A stretch of 64,000 nt of DNA from Alopecurus myosuroides (Eukaryota > Streptophyta > Magnoliopsida > Poales > Poaceae), in the NCBI GenBank assembly GCA_028641055.1, contig CM054057.1, positions 582,519,158-582,583,157 of the forward strand. The letters are read 5' to 3'. A program made the translations under genes and the position numbers. Below are positions 12,801 through 23,529 of the stretch, piece by piece. Within the stretch, counting starts at the first letter, position 1. Each line of letters starts with the position of its first letter. The notes beneath the pieces are model-generated. The model was given only the letters and a program-made list of their open reading frames with translations. It searched no databases and was not told the origin of the DNA.

Positions 12801-13606
12801 GGGATAATACACCGGGCATCGCGATAGCGGACCCCTTCTACATGCGCCACGACGTGTAGTGAGGCGTTGGGAACCAGGTAGTCGCATCGACATATCTCCG
12901 GGACTTCATGCTGGCGAACCAGACCAAGGATTACATCCTCGTGCCTTACTTTGCCGGGTAAGTCAATATTCTTAGCCGAATCGAAAGTGATTTTCTTTAG
13001 ATTTTCATCGCTCCTTTCCAACAGTTTGTTTGGATTGTTCCGCGCAGATATACACAATGCACACTCATCTGCATTTGTATCAGTCATTTGCATGCCACGT
13101 ATCTCGACTCAGGGAGTGTCGTGAAGAAAGACTACTCCAACGTGAAGAAAGTTTTGGATAATGCTCTCACCGGCTACCACGCAAGGGGGGGCAAAATCAC
13201 TAGGGAGAAGGTCGTTCAGGGCGCTCGGGTGTTCACCCACACGACGACTTTAGCGTGCGTCAAGCAGCCGGCAGGCAGTAACCGAGACACCTACTATGTC
13301 CTCCATCATATGCGGGCGTATGTACGGGATCAACAGTTCCTTACCCTGCCTAGTCAAGTCCAACAATGGGCCTCCCGCTTGTCGATGGTCGGCGATGACA
13401 AGGTTAGAGAAGAGATATATGATATCCAGAAGTGCTTTGCCACGCAAATCGTTCATGAAGTAGTGAACAAGAGTGGGACATTTTACTGCCGGTTCAACAT
13501 GCCGAACCGCGACACCTACCTAGCAACTGCATGTGACGACAGGCCCTTCATCACTCCGGAGGGCTGTCCTGTTGTAATCCCTGGGAGGATGAGTCAGAAG
13601 GAGTGA
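9825..13606 (+). pseudogene. Second CACTA gene with Ulp1-like region, decayed
   Basis: A multi-exon gene of the kind carried downstream of the transposase in many grass CACTA elements. ATG at 9825 opens an acidic, low-complexity N-terminus (AGSSKPFWQVSDEEDEQ). A conserved region follows (FGNEIGCIVRDTVRINTDD; NIGTHKLGCGGY; GIPDPLARY), then a coiled-coil stretch (about 11040-11220), a Pro-rich linker, and a C-terminal Ulp1-like (C48) segment (YLDSGSVVKKDYSNVKKVLD; YYVLHHMRAY). Introns with GT-AG ends lie at 10779-10879, 11594-11671 and about 12958-13047. Lesions: frameshifts near 10100, 10390 and 10540, and two adjacent stops at 12857-12862. Aligned by eye with C48 proteases, the positions of the catalytic His and Cys hold Gln and Asp. 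Family membership is fairly clear; protease activity is not expected. Confidence 0.7.
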
Positions 13607-13656
13607 GAACTATTGTAAGGCTTGCTACATTTTCCGAAATTAGTCGAACTCAATCG

Positions 13657-14470
13657 TTAGGGTTATGAATCGTCCATCGTGTAACAGATGCTCAATTATG
13701 TCAATGCTTAATTATCTTTCTTTTCATTATTGCGGTCTTACTTGTGATGGTCGTTCGATCTTTTGAATAAGTAAATGCCGATGATTAAAAGAGTTGGTTC
13801 ACACCCAGATGGCCTAGGTGGTCCGTTGCGCCTTGTGATTTTCACAAAGTTAGGATCTTGTGCATCCCACTTGGCGCAGCGGCACCACCTACGGCCGCTT
13901 GTATGTGTCCACCCTAAATATGAGGCACACATCGTTATGGTTATGAATCGTCCATTCTGTAACTGTTGCTCAATTATGTCAATGCTTGATTATCTTGCTT
14001 TTATATTATTCCGGTCCTATGTTCGTTCGATCTTTTGAATAAGTAAATGCCGATGATTAAAGAGTTGGTTCACACTCAGTGGCCTAGGTGGTCCGTTGCG
14101 CCTTGTGATTTTCACAAAGTTAGGATCTTGTGCATCCCACTTGGCGCAGCGGCACCACCTACGGCCGCTTGTATGTGTCCACCCTAAATATGAGGCACAC
14201 ATCGTTACGGTTATGAATCGTCCATTCTGTAACTGATGCTCAATTATGTCAATGCTTGATTATCTTGCTTTTATATTATTCCGGTCCTATGTTCGTTCGA
14301 TCTTTTGTATAAATGCCGATGATTAAAAGAGTTGGTTCACACTCAGATGGCCTAGGTGGTCCGTTGTGCCTTGTGATTTTCACAAAGTTAGGATCTTGTG
14401 CATCCCACTTGGCGCAACGGCTCCACCTACGGCCGCTTGTATGTGTCCACCCTAAATATGAGGCACACAG
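13657..14470. repeat. Three-copy 271-bp tandem repeat in the CACTA
   Basis: Units starting GATCTTTTGAATAAG at 13757, 14029 and GATCTTTTGTATAA at 14299 (periods 272 and 270), with a partial unit before and a truncated one after. The short frames within it (MPMIKRVGSH...) recur only because the DNA repeats. It sits between the second gene and the hybrid-binding frame. Confidence 0.92.
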
Positions 14471-14689
14471 ACCGATGACCATCTTGTTCCAGTTAAGAGG
14501 TACTACAGGAGGTGGTGATCCGGGGAAAGGAACGAATGCGAGGGTTTCTGGATTTCTTTCGAACTATGAATGGCCAATTTGATCCTTTGTGTTTAACTTT
14601 CAACTTATTTATGTAATATATCTCCATTTACTAGTTATTAAAGACATGTTTAAGACTATTGTTTTTGGTTTTCTTTCTTGTTATTACAG

Positions 14690-14959
14690 ATGCCGAGGTG
14701 CTACGTGGTGTTTAGAGGCAGGGTTCCAGGAGTCTACGATCACTGGGAACACTGCTTCGAGCAGGTGAACAAGTTTAAAGGGAATGCCTACAAATCCTAC
14801 AACACAAGAGTGGCGGCGGAAGCTAGGTGGTTCATCCATCTCGAGGAGGAACAGAAGAAGAAGAAGAAGAAGAAGAAGAAGAACAAGTGGATGAAGACCA
14901 TCGCCGCCGCTCTTGTCGTCGTCGCCTCGCTCGTCATGCTATGGTTCCTAGCTAGATGA
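14690..14959 (+). CDS. Small RNase H1-type hybrid-binding (viroplasmin) domain protein with membrane tail
   Basis: Intact frame of 89 residues beginning MPRCYVVFRGRVPGVY. Residues 4-47 match the hybrid-binding domain found at the N-terminus of eukaryotic RNase H1 and known as the viroplasmin domain (GRVPGVYDHW, QVNKFKGNAYKSY, EARW). That domain binds RNA-DNA hybrids or double-stranded RNA in known proteins. It is followed by a run of nine lysines encoded by an AAG microsatellite (about 14853-14880). A hydrophobic segment (TIAAALVVVASLVMLWFL) ends two residues before the stop, the form of a tail anchor. No RNase H catalytic domain is present. A TTATTACAG acceptor-like sequence ends immediately before the ATG, so this may be the last exon of the second CACTA gene rather than a separate gene. 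Confidence 0.65.
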   Translation: MPRCYVVFRGRVPGVYDHWEHCFEQVNKFKGNAYKSYNTRVAAEARWFIHLEEEQKKKKKKKKKNKWMKTIAAALVVVASLVMLWFLAR

Positions 14960-15270
14960 TTAGGTTATCGGCGACTAGATAGGTCACTTGTCCCGATGAT
15001 GAAGCATCATCGATCGATGTAATCGGTCCCGATGATTAACCGTCTGATGTAGGTCACGTGTATCTATTTGACTGTGATAAACACTTTGTATTCATAATCA
15101 ACTGTTTGATGTACCTATTCGGAATTCTAAGCAGTATGATCAACTATGATATATAATTTGTTTGTCAGAGAACTGTTTTGATACATTTTGTCTACTGATA
15201 TTCTTCTGTATTTGAGCTGTGTATATACCTGTATAAATACGGTACTGCGTATTTTAAAAAAAATACAGCA
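14960..15270 (+). other. 3' untranslated stretch before the right subterminal block
   Basis: AT-rich with no coding signal. It contains a repeated TCCCGATGAT motif (14991-15037) and probable polyadenylation context. Confidence 0.35.
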
Positions 15271-15605
15271 TAGTATAGCCGTGATGCACCAAAAAAGGTA
15301 CCCGTGGCGCAGCTGAGAAGATAGCCGTGACACGCAAGAGTGGATACCCGTGGCGCACCAAGTAACTTAGCCGTGGAGGCATTACATACCCGTGACGCAC
15401 CTAAATTCCTAGCCGTGGCGCACCTCCGGACTTAGGCGTGACGCGCCTCCCAGTAGCCGCGGCGCACCTCGCCCGTGCGTCACGGGTATAAATAGGCACG
15501 GCGCACCAGCTAGGTGCGTCACGGCTAAACCCATAGGCGCGGCGTGATAGCCGTGACGCGCGCTGGTGCGTCACGGGTAAGCAAAACGGTGCGTCACGGG
15601 TAAGC
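15271..15605. repeat. Right subterminal repeat block of the CACTA
   Basis: Many copies of GCCGTGACGCACC, CCCGTGGCGCACC and inverse GGTGCGTCACGGGTA, matching the left block and the internal block. Confidence 0.88.
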
Positions 15606-15620
15606 TTTTCCCTAGTAGTG
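15606..15620 (-). repeat. Right terminal inverted repeat of the large CACTA
   Basis: TTTTCCCTAGTAGTG, the inverse of the left end with one extra base, followed by the TAT target copy. Confidence 0.95.
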
Positions 15621-16577
15621 TATAAGCAATGATTATGCACGTGGGCACTCTCACCGCTGTTTTCTCCCTAATGGCAACAACACATCCTCCAACTTCACGT
15701 TTCTGTCACTCGAGCAAGACACCAAGGAGGCATGAACCCACTATCGAGCATAAATACTCCCTCTTGGAGTCACTAACAATTACTTGGCCAGAATAACCAC
15801 TAGCAACGGAGAGCATGCAAAATCACAAATAACACATGCAAATAAAGACTATAATCAACTTGGCATAAGGTCAATATTCATCGGATCCCAGCAAACTCAG
15901 CACAGAGAATTACATAAGATCAATCTCGATCATGATAGGCAGCCCACGAGATATAAACATGGAGGCATATGGGGAGAAGACAACCATCTAGCTACAGCTA
16001 CGAACCCGTAGTCCAAGGATGAACTACTCGCGCATCACTCCGGAGGCAGGCATGGTGATGAAGAGGCCTCCGGTGATGATCTCCTCTCCGGCAGGGTGCC
16101 GGAAACAGCTTCAGAACCCCCCTGATCTGGGGTTGACGGTGACGGCGGTTGCGTAACTTTTTCTGGGATTTTGATCAGGTGCCTAGGGTTTTCCATCCGG
16201 GGGGTTTAAATAGGCGAAAGGGTGAAGGCGGTGGATGCCGGGGGGCCCCACACCCATAGCTGGCACGGCCAGGGGGCCGCGCCACCCTATGGTGTGGCCC
16301 CCCTGCTGCCCCTCTCCGGCACCTCTTCGGTCCTCTGGATGCTTCCGGGGAAAATAGGACTTCCGCGCTTCGAATTTTCCAATTCCGAGAATTTTTCCAG
16401 AACAACTTTGGTGAAACTAAAAAACAACACAAAACAAGAAACTGGATTGTTGCATCTTGTTAATAGGTTAGTCCGGAAAACATATAAAATGCTATAAATA
16501 AGGGAGAAAACATGTAGCAATTGGCAAAATATGATCATGGAGCATCAGAAATTAGGGATATGTTTATGATGTATCAA
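15621..16577 (-). repeat. LTR of element A, second segment
   Basis: Resumes the LTR after the CACTA (TAAGCAATGATTATGCACG, also at 22574 in element B) and ends at ATGATGTATCA. The summed length with 2494-3117 equals the element B LTR within one base, which fixes this end. Confidence 0.8.
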
Positions 16578-17043
16578 GGACCCCCTCTGATCTAGGGTTG
16601 ACTGTGACAGCGGCTGCAGAACTTTTCGGGGATTTTTGATCAGGTGTTTAGGGTTTTCCATCCGGGGGGGTTAAACAGGCGAAAGGGCAAAGGCGGTGGA
16701 GCTCCAGGGGCCCCACACCTATAGGTGGCGCGGCCATGGGGACCCACACCACCCTATTGTGTGCCCCCCTGTTTCCCGTCTTCGACTCCTCTTCGATGTT
16801 CTGGATGCTTCCGGGGAAAATAGCAACTTCGGGCTTTGTGGGGTCCAATTCCGAGAATGTTTGCAGAACAACTTTTCTGAAACCAAAAACAGCAGAAAAC
16901 AGGGAACTGGCACTTGGCATCTTGTTAATAGGTTAGTCCCGGAAGAGGTATAAAAAGGCTATAAATAAGGGAGAAAACAAGTAGCAATTGGCAAAATATG
17001 ATCATGGAGCATCAGAAATTATAGATACGTTGGAGACGCATCA
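16578..17043 (-). repeat. Truncated 3' LTR tail of element B
   Basis: A second copy of the last 465 bases or so of the LTR, ending GGAGACGCATCA and followed on the minus-strand upstream side by a purine-rich tract (CTTGGGGATGCT). It is closer in sequence to the LTR at 21951-23529 than to the adjacent segment of element A. The missing part of this LTR should lie beyond element A, outside the window. Confidence 0.7.
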
Positions 17044-19783
17044 AGCATCCCCAAGCGTAGTTCCTACTCGTCCTTGAGTAGGTAAACAATAAAACACAAT
17101 AATTTCTAAGGTGACATGCTACTAACATAAACTTGATCAATCTAATATAAAAGCATATGCACGCTGATAACATAAAACTTAAAACACGGGCATGATAAAT
17201 AAAACTTTAATAATAAAGCATAGTAATAACTTTGCATCACGAAGAGTAACTCAAACAAAGGATCATTAATAATAATGCAAAGAAAGGTAAACGTTTGTTT
17301 CAGGTATAGAGAAACCATGGCAAAGTTATATTTCGCTAGTCCTTAAGAGTGGGGCAAAACATAAATGCCAGGACACCTTCAAAGTTCATGAGGAAGACTA
17401 GAACAAATAATTTAAGAACAAATGATATCACATCATGAAGTAATTATTGATACTTATGGGACAAATGCACACAGAACTCAGAATGGCAAAAATGCTCTCT
17501 CAACTGTGCATAAAGTTAGAAGATGGAGACTCAACATAAAAGTAAAAGAAAGGCCCTTCGCAGAGGGAAGCAGGGATCACTCATGTGCTAGAGCTTTTAT
17601 TTTTTTAAACAGATCTATTAAAAGTTTGACACTCCTCCCATTCATCTTTCACAAACCATGGCTAACCAAATCCTCCGGTGCTTGCCAACAATCACATACC
17701 GTGGAGGAGTGTCTATATTTTGGGAGATGTATGCTAATGTCAACGAATGGTAAACACAAAATACAGTACGTTACAAGCCAACTGGATTCACAAGAGCGGC
17801 TCCCATGGTGAAGGACGCAACTGGTGTAGAAGGTCATCCCTCTCTCTTTTGTTTACACAATTATGCTTTGACTGATAAATAGGGGGCAAAAACAGTGAAG
17901 AGAATTTGTTTGCATTAATTTGGGGCTGGGCACCCCGCTGCCATCTCTTCTATCATTTGGATAAGCGGATGAAGCCACTAGTCAAAGGTGTGAAATCGAA
18001 TCAACAAGTGAAATAAAGATTCTCTATTTACGTCCTCATGAGCAAAAACAGGAACATAAAGCAGGAATAATTTTGAAGGTTTTAAAGGTAACACATGAGA
18101 AATTTACTTTGGAATGTCAGTTAAATACCACATGTAGGTAGGTATGGTGGACACAATGGGAAAAAACTTTGGTTTAAGGGAGTTTGGATGCATGAGCAGA
18201 GCTCATACTCAGTACAGGTGGAGGCTAGCAAAAGACTGTGAGGGACAAATCAAGAGAGCATAAGAGCCATAATCATGCATAGCGACATAAGCATCATTAG
18301 TTAAAACATAAGCAGTATCACAAGTTCAAAAACTAAGTGGTCATGGAGGATATTTGTGACTGGTTTGTATTCATAAACATGGTGTGAGGATGCGCCAAGT
18401 CAACCAAATAAAACATTCGAAAGAGAATACCATATATTGATGCTTTGCTATGACAAGAACAACTCATGAATCTTTCAATACATATTAAACACTCTCAGCT
18501 ATTTGAGTCTAATCACGCTACTCAATAACCACAAGGCTTTAAAACTAAAATAACATTTAGCATGGCATTACAAAATTCTAGCCATAGTCTATACAAGCTT
18601 CTACTAGCACTGTTATAAATTCTACTTCAAGCAGCAGTTTTCTTTCTACCAACAAGCACCATACAAAACATGCTTTAACAAAAATACTCTTTATGATACA
18701 GCAAGAAAACATGAGAGTACTCACATAACACTACTAAAACTAACAACTATAATAAGAGATGCATGCGAAACATGAGCTAAATAAATGCAGCAGCTAGACA
18801 GAGATTACGAATACAACGTATTCCCGTGAAAAAACGGAGCGTGTCACTCTCCAATAAAAGAATGCTGGGGTCCAACCAGGCTTATTGAAAAAGTAAAAAA
18901 AAAACTGAAAGAAAAATAAAAAGCAAACTGAAAACAAAAATAAAAGACGGACCAAGTAAAGCACATAAGATGCGACCGAATAAAAATATAGTTTCACTAG
19001 AAGTGACCTGATAATTTGTTGATGAAGAAGGGGATGCCTTGGGAATCCCCAAGCTTAGACGCTTGATTCTTCTTGCAATTTTCTTAGATGTACCACCAGG
19101 GCATCCCCAAGCTTAGGCTCTTCACTCTTCTTGATCACATCATATCATCCTCTTCTCTTGACCCTTGAAAACTTCCTTCACATCAAAATTCTCACAATCT
19201 TCATTAGCAATGTTAGTGCAATTGAAATAAGAAATTCACATGGTTCAGTTTCAACACAAGTCTAGCACTTAAAAACACATTAGCTACTGTCACAACTTCT
19301 TTCAACACTCTTTTTCTCAAAAGAACAACAAAAGCAAGAGATTAAGATGCAAATGCGATAAATGACAGAAATTTGTCAAAACAGCACAGCAGGTAAAGAT
19401 CGATTTTTTAAAATCTTCTGTTGCTCAAATCAAAAAGTGGTATTCTAAGAAACATTGTGTATATAACTCAGGATTAAGCACAAAAAAATCTTAGGTCATT
19501 TTGAATTTTCTGCGATTTTTAACAGAATTAACAGTGGACAGCAGAAATCTGTTTCCTGCGCAGAAATCCGAAATATAGGCTCAACTTTCCACTAGAGGCT
19601 TTACTTGGCTCAACAAAAACTCAAAATAAAAGATGCAGCGGGTTGCTAAGGAAATAGACAACACCCAGGTGCAAAGCACACCAAAGAAAACGAAGGAAAA
19701 CAGGTTGAAAACAGCGAAATAAAACGGGTTGTCTCCCGGTAGCGCTTTTCTTTAACGCTTTCAGCTAGGCATAAAAGGGAAAC
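17044..19783 (-). other. Non-coding internal region of element B, with polypurine tract
   Basis: No protein is recognised. The minus strand ends in CTACGCTTGGGGATGCT directly before the LTR, a polypurine tract for plus-strand priming. Much of 17050-19000 is homologous in inverted orientation to 24400-25848 of element C (for example AAAGCATAATTGTGTAAAC in C near 25128, with its inverse near 17855). Positions 19010-19783 match 63336-63900 in inverse orientation and, beyond 19541, positions 1-246. Confidence 0.7.
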
Positions 19784-21760
19784 TCAAGTATTTTCAAGTG
19801 AAGAAGCATCAACATCATATTTTTTTATGATAATAGAGTCAAAAGGTAGCTTCATATTCTTTCTAGGAAATTGTTCCAGACCTTTCTGGAGGGGAAGTTG
19901 ATATTTAATACTCCCATGTTTCATGTCAATAATAGCACCAACAGTTCTGAGAAAAGGTCTTCCCAAAACAATAAGACAAGAAGCATTGCATTCAGTGTTC
20001 ATAACAACAAAATAAACAGGGTCAAGGTTATTATTAACCATAATAATAACATCATCAATTCTACCAAGAGGTTTCTTCTTAGCATTATTAGCAAGATGAA
20101 CATCCAACTAAAAGTGTTCCAACGATGGTAAATCAAGCATGTTATAAAGTTTTTGAGGCATAACAGAGATACTAGAACCAAGATCACACAAAGAATTCCA
20201 ATCAAAATCATTTACTTTTATCTTAATGATAGGCTCCCAACCATCATCTAATTTTCTAGGGATAGATGTCTCAAGTTTCAACTTTTCTTCCCGAACTTTC
20301 ATGAGAGCATTAGTAATGTGTTTAGTAAAGGTCATATTCATGGCACTAGCATTGGGACTTCTAGAAAGCTTTTGTAGAAACATAATAACTTCAGAGATAT
20401 TGCAATCATCAAAATCAATATTATTATCATCAAAAGTAATGGAACCATTATCTCCCACATCTCTAAAAATTTCAGCACTTTTATGAGGAGCAATTTCAGC
20501 AGTTTGAGGCAATTTAGCACGTTTCACCAAAGGAGTAGGGACTTTATTAACAGCAACTACTTTACCATTGATAGTAGGAGGTTTACTAGCACTAGGATCT
20601 TTAGTTTTACTAGTGGTTGTGATAGTGCAAACTCTAGCAATATTATTCTTTTTAGCCAATTCATCTTCTCTTTCCCACCTAGCATGTAATTCAACCATCA
20701 CCCTAACATTATCATCAATTCGAACTTGGATGGTATTCAAAGTTTTATTTTGTTTAACATCTTGTGGCAAAACCTTTAGTTTTAGAAAATCAACACCAAT
20801 ATCCAGGCTATCTACTTTAGAGGCAAGAACATCTATTTTACCAAGCTTTTCCTCAACAGATTTATTAAAAGCAGTTTGTGTGCTAATAAATTCTTTAAGC
20901 ATGTTTTCAAGATCAGAGGTACAACTTTTATTATTATTTTAGGAGTTTCCATAAGAATTACCATAACCATTATTAGGAGGATAAGGCTTATAATTGTTTC
21001 CACCAAAATTATTTCTATAAACATTGTTGTTAAAATTATTATTTCTAATAAAGTTTACGTCAACATGCTCTTCTTGAGCAACCAAGAGGCTAAAGGAACA
21101 TTATTCGGATCAACTTGAGCTTTACCATTAACAATCATAGAAATAATTGCATAAAGCCTTTCACTTAAAGAGGAGGTTTCCTCATCAGAAATTACCTTCT
21201 TACCTTGTGGAGCTCTCTCAGTGTGCCACTCTGAATAATTTATCATCATATCATCAAGAAGCTTTGTTGCATTGCCCAAAGTGATGGACACAAATGTACA
21301 TCTAGGAGCTGAATCCAATAGGTTCCTTGAGGAGAAATGTAGTCCTGCATAAAAGGTTTGTATAATCATCCAAGTAGTCGGTCCATGAGTGGGACAATTA
21401 TTCACCATAGTTTTCATTCTTTCCCAAGCTTTAGCAACATGTTCATTATCAAATTGTTTAAAATTCATCATGTCACTTCTCAGGGATATAATCTTAGCAG
21501 GAGGATAATATTTTCCAATGAAAGCATCTTTACACTTAGTCCACGAATCAATACTATTTCTAGGCAAAGATAGCAACCATTCTTTAGCTCTTCCGCTCAA
21601 AGAGAAAGGAAATAATTTCAGTTTAATAATATCTCCATCCACATCTTTATATTTTTGCATCTCACATAGTTCAACAAAATAGAGCAATAGGTGTGCAAAT
21701 AAAATCATTGTTGTTTGTGCTAGTGAAGTCACACAACTTAGTATTCTCAGAGGAACTCAT
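19784..21760 (-). pseudogene. gag and aspartic protease remnant of element B
   Basis: Start near 21760 (MSSSENTKLCDF is inferred on the minus strand). About 130 bases present in element A between the N-terminus and ELCEMQKYKDVD are missing here. The gag domain is open from about 21690 to 21055 (IIKLKLFPFSLSGRAKEWLL, KAWERMKTMVNNCPTHG). A frame change near 21085 leads to an Asn-rich linker. A second frame at 20902-20108 covers a Lys/Glu-rich spacer and the first half of the protease-like domain (CDLGSSISVMPQKLYNML). The second half (19784-20107; VLGRPFLRTVGAIIDMK) is separated by one stop near 20108. The motif DLGS replaces the usual DTG/DSG, as in Athila-type proteases. No zinc knuckle and no pol follow. 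Confidence 0.75.
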
Positions 21761-21923
21761 TTTAGCAGAATAAAAGCAAGCAAGTAAATAACAGCTAGAA
21801 GTAAACTAATTTTTTTGTGTTTTCAATATAGAGAAGAAAAACAAGACAAATATAAAAACAAGACAATAAAAAAAATAAAGAGGTTGAGAGTGAGAGACTC
21901 CGCTTGCCAGAAGACTTCCTTCT

Positions 21924-21940
21924 CCCCCGCAACGGCACCA
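21924..21940 (-). promoter_or_regulatory. Primer-binding-like site of element B
   Basis: Minus-strand TGGTGCCGTTGCGGGGG lies ten bases inside the LTR edge, as in element A. Confidence 0.55.
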
Positions 21941-21950
21941 GAAAAATCAT

Positions 21951-23529
21951 TGATGCACTTTGTTGGGAACCCCAAGAGGAGGGTATGATGAGCACAACGG
22001 TAGCAGTTTTCCCCTTAGTTAAGAACCAGGGTTATCAATCCAGTAGGAGAAAGAGGACCTTCAGAAGGTTGATGCCACTGACGGTGGTGCTGGCGCTTCA
22101 CCGGTGTCAGCAACAACGTGGAACCTGCACACAAGACAACCAAAATACTTTTCCCCAACGGTACAGTGAGGTTGTCAATCTCACCGGTCTTGCTGAAAAC
22201 AAAGATTAGACATATAGTGTGGAAAAAAGTGTATGCTTGCAATAAGAAAAGATAGAAGGAAATTGTTTTGGTTTGTTTAACAGTGTGGAAAATGGACCGA
22301 GGTTCATAGTTTCACTAGTGGTGTCTCTCCATAAAAGATAGCATGCTGGGTGAACAAATTACAGCTGGGCAATTGACAAATAGAGGTTGCACCGTAGTGC
22401 ACAATATGACATAAAGATTACTATGATATTTAGTGTGGGCATTACAACAAGATACATAGACCGACATCCATCTGCATCTATGACTAATAATCCACCCTCA
22501 GGTTATCATCCGAACCTTCTTAAGTATTAAGTTGCAAGCAACAAATAATTGCATTAAACAAAGTGTGTAATGTAAGCAATGATTATGCACGCGGGAAGTC
22601 TCACCTCTGTTTTCTCCCTAATGGCAACAACACATCCTCCCCCTTCACGTTTCTGTCACTCGAGCAAGGCGAAAAGGAGGCATGAACCCACTATCGAGCA
22701 TAAATACTCCCTCTTGGAGTCACTAGCAACTACTTGGCCAGAGTAACCACTAGCAATGGAAAGCATACAAGATCACAAATAGCATATGCAAATAAAGACT
22801 ATAATCAACTTGGCATAAGTTCAATATTCATCAGATCCCAGCAAACACAGCATATAGAATTACATAAGATCAATCTCGATCATGATAGGTAGCTCACAAG
22901 ATCTAAACATGAAGGCATATGGGGAGAAGACAACCATCTAGCTACAGTTACAAACCCGTAGTCCAAGGATGAACTACTCACGCATCACTCCGGAAGCAGG
23001 CATGGTGATGTAGAAGCTTCCGGTGATGATCTCCTCTCCGGTAGGGTGCCAGAAACAGCTTCAGAACCCCCCTGATCTAGGGTTGACGGTGACGGCGGCA
23101 GCGGAACTTTTCAAGGATTTTTTATCATGTGTTTAGGGTTTTCCATCCGGGGGGCTTAAATAGGCAAAAGGGCAAAGGCGGTGGAGCTCCAGGGGCCCCA
23201 CACCTATAGGTGGCGCGACCAGGGGACCCACGCCACCCTATGGTGTGGCCCCCCTGTTGCCCGTCTTCGACTCCTCTTCGGTGTTCTGGATGCTTCCGGG
23301 GAAAATAGGAACTTCGGGCTTTGTGGGGTCCAATTCCGACAATGTTTGCAGAACAACTTTTCTGAAACCAAAAACAGCAGAAAAGAGGGAACTAGCACTT
23401 GAAATATTGTTAATAGGTTAGTCCCGGAAAACGTATAAAAAAGGCTATAAATAAGGGAGAAAACAAGTAGCAATTGTTAAAATATAATCATGGAGCATAA
23501 GAAATTATAGATACGTTGGAGTCGTATCA
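21951..23529 (-). repeat. 5' LTR of element B
   Basis: 1579 bases. The plus strand starts TGATGCACTTTGTTGGG and ends GGAGTCGTATCA, so the ends show short inverted TGAT/ATCA. It is uninterrupted where element A carries the CACTA (GTGTGTAATGTAAGCAATG near 22562-22580). Confidence 0.85.

Larger units (their letters stand above)
3118..15620 (+). mobile_element. 12.5-kb CACTA (En/Spm-type) DNA transposon
   Basis: The left end reads CACTACTAGGAAAA and the right end is its inverted counterpart (CACTACTAGGGAAAA on the minus strand). Both are flanked by a 3-bp TAT duplication (3115-3117 and 15621-15623), as expected of CACTA elements. The same LTR position in element B (near 22570) is uninterrupted and gives a related empty site. 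Inside are subterminal repeat blocks at both ends, a TNP2-type transposase gene (4139-7598), a third block of the same repeats at 7893-8051, a second gene (9825-13606), a 271-bp tandem array (13657-14470) and a short frame (14690-14959). All genes face right. Because the transposase is broken, movement must have relied on another copy or preceded the decay. Confidence 0.95.
1..16577 (-). mobile_element. Element A: Athila-like Ty3/gypsy retrotransposon, partial, carrying a CACTA insertion
   Basis: On the minus strand this shows an LTR (2494-16577, split by a CACTA element at 3118-15620), a primer-binding-like site at 2466-2482, then gag and protease remnants down to 247. Positions 1-246 are the start of the internal non-coding part, matching 19541-19783 of element B. 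With the CACTA and one TAT copy removed the LTR is 1578 bases, against 1579 for element B. Its right edge at 16577 ends in ATCA and directly abuts a second, truncated LTR tail, so A appears to have inserted into the 3' LTR of B. The other LTR lies outside the window. The Athila assignment rests on the DLGAS-type protease motif; no reverse transcriptase is seen. Confidence 0.75.
16578..23529 (-). mobile_element. Element B: gag-protease-only Athila-like retrotransposon
   Basis: Minus strand: 5' LTR 21951-23529, primer-binding-like site 21924-21940, gag and protease remnants 19784-21760, 2.7 kb of non-coding internal DNA (17044-19783), polypurine tract at 17044-17056, and a truncated 3' LTR (16578-17043). 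The internal region is only 4.9 kb and has no reverse transcriptase, RNase H or integrase, so the element depends on others. The layout resembles the Sabrina-type elements of Triticeae, a tentative comparison. It interrupts element C at 23530. Confidence 0.78.

Noticed and set aside
13775..14582. Three similar open frames (MPMIKRVGSH...) that look like a small gene family
   Set aside because: They follow the 271-bp tandem repeat exactly, differ at start and end, and have no known domain; repeated non-coding DNA explains them.
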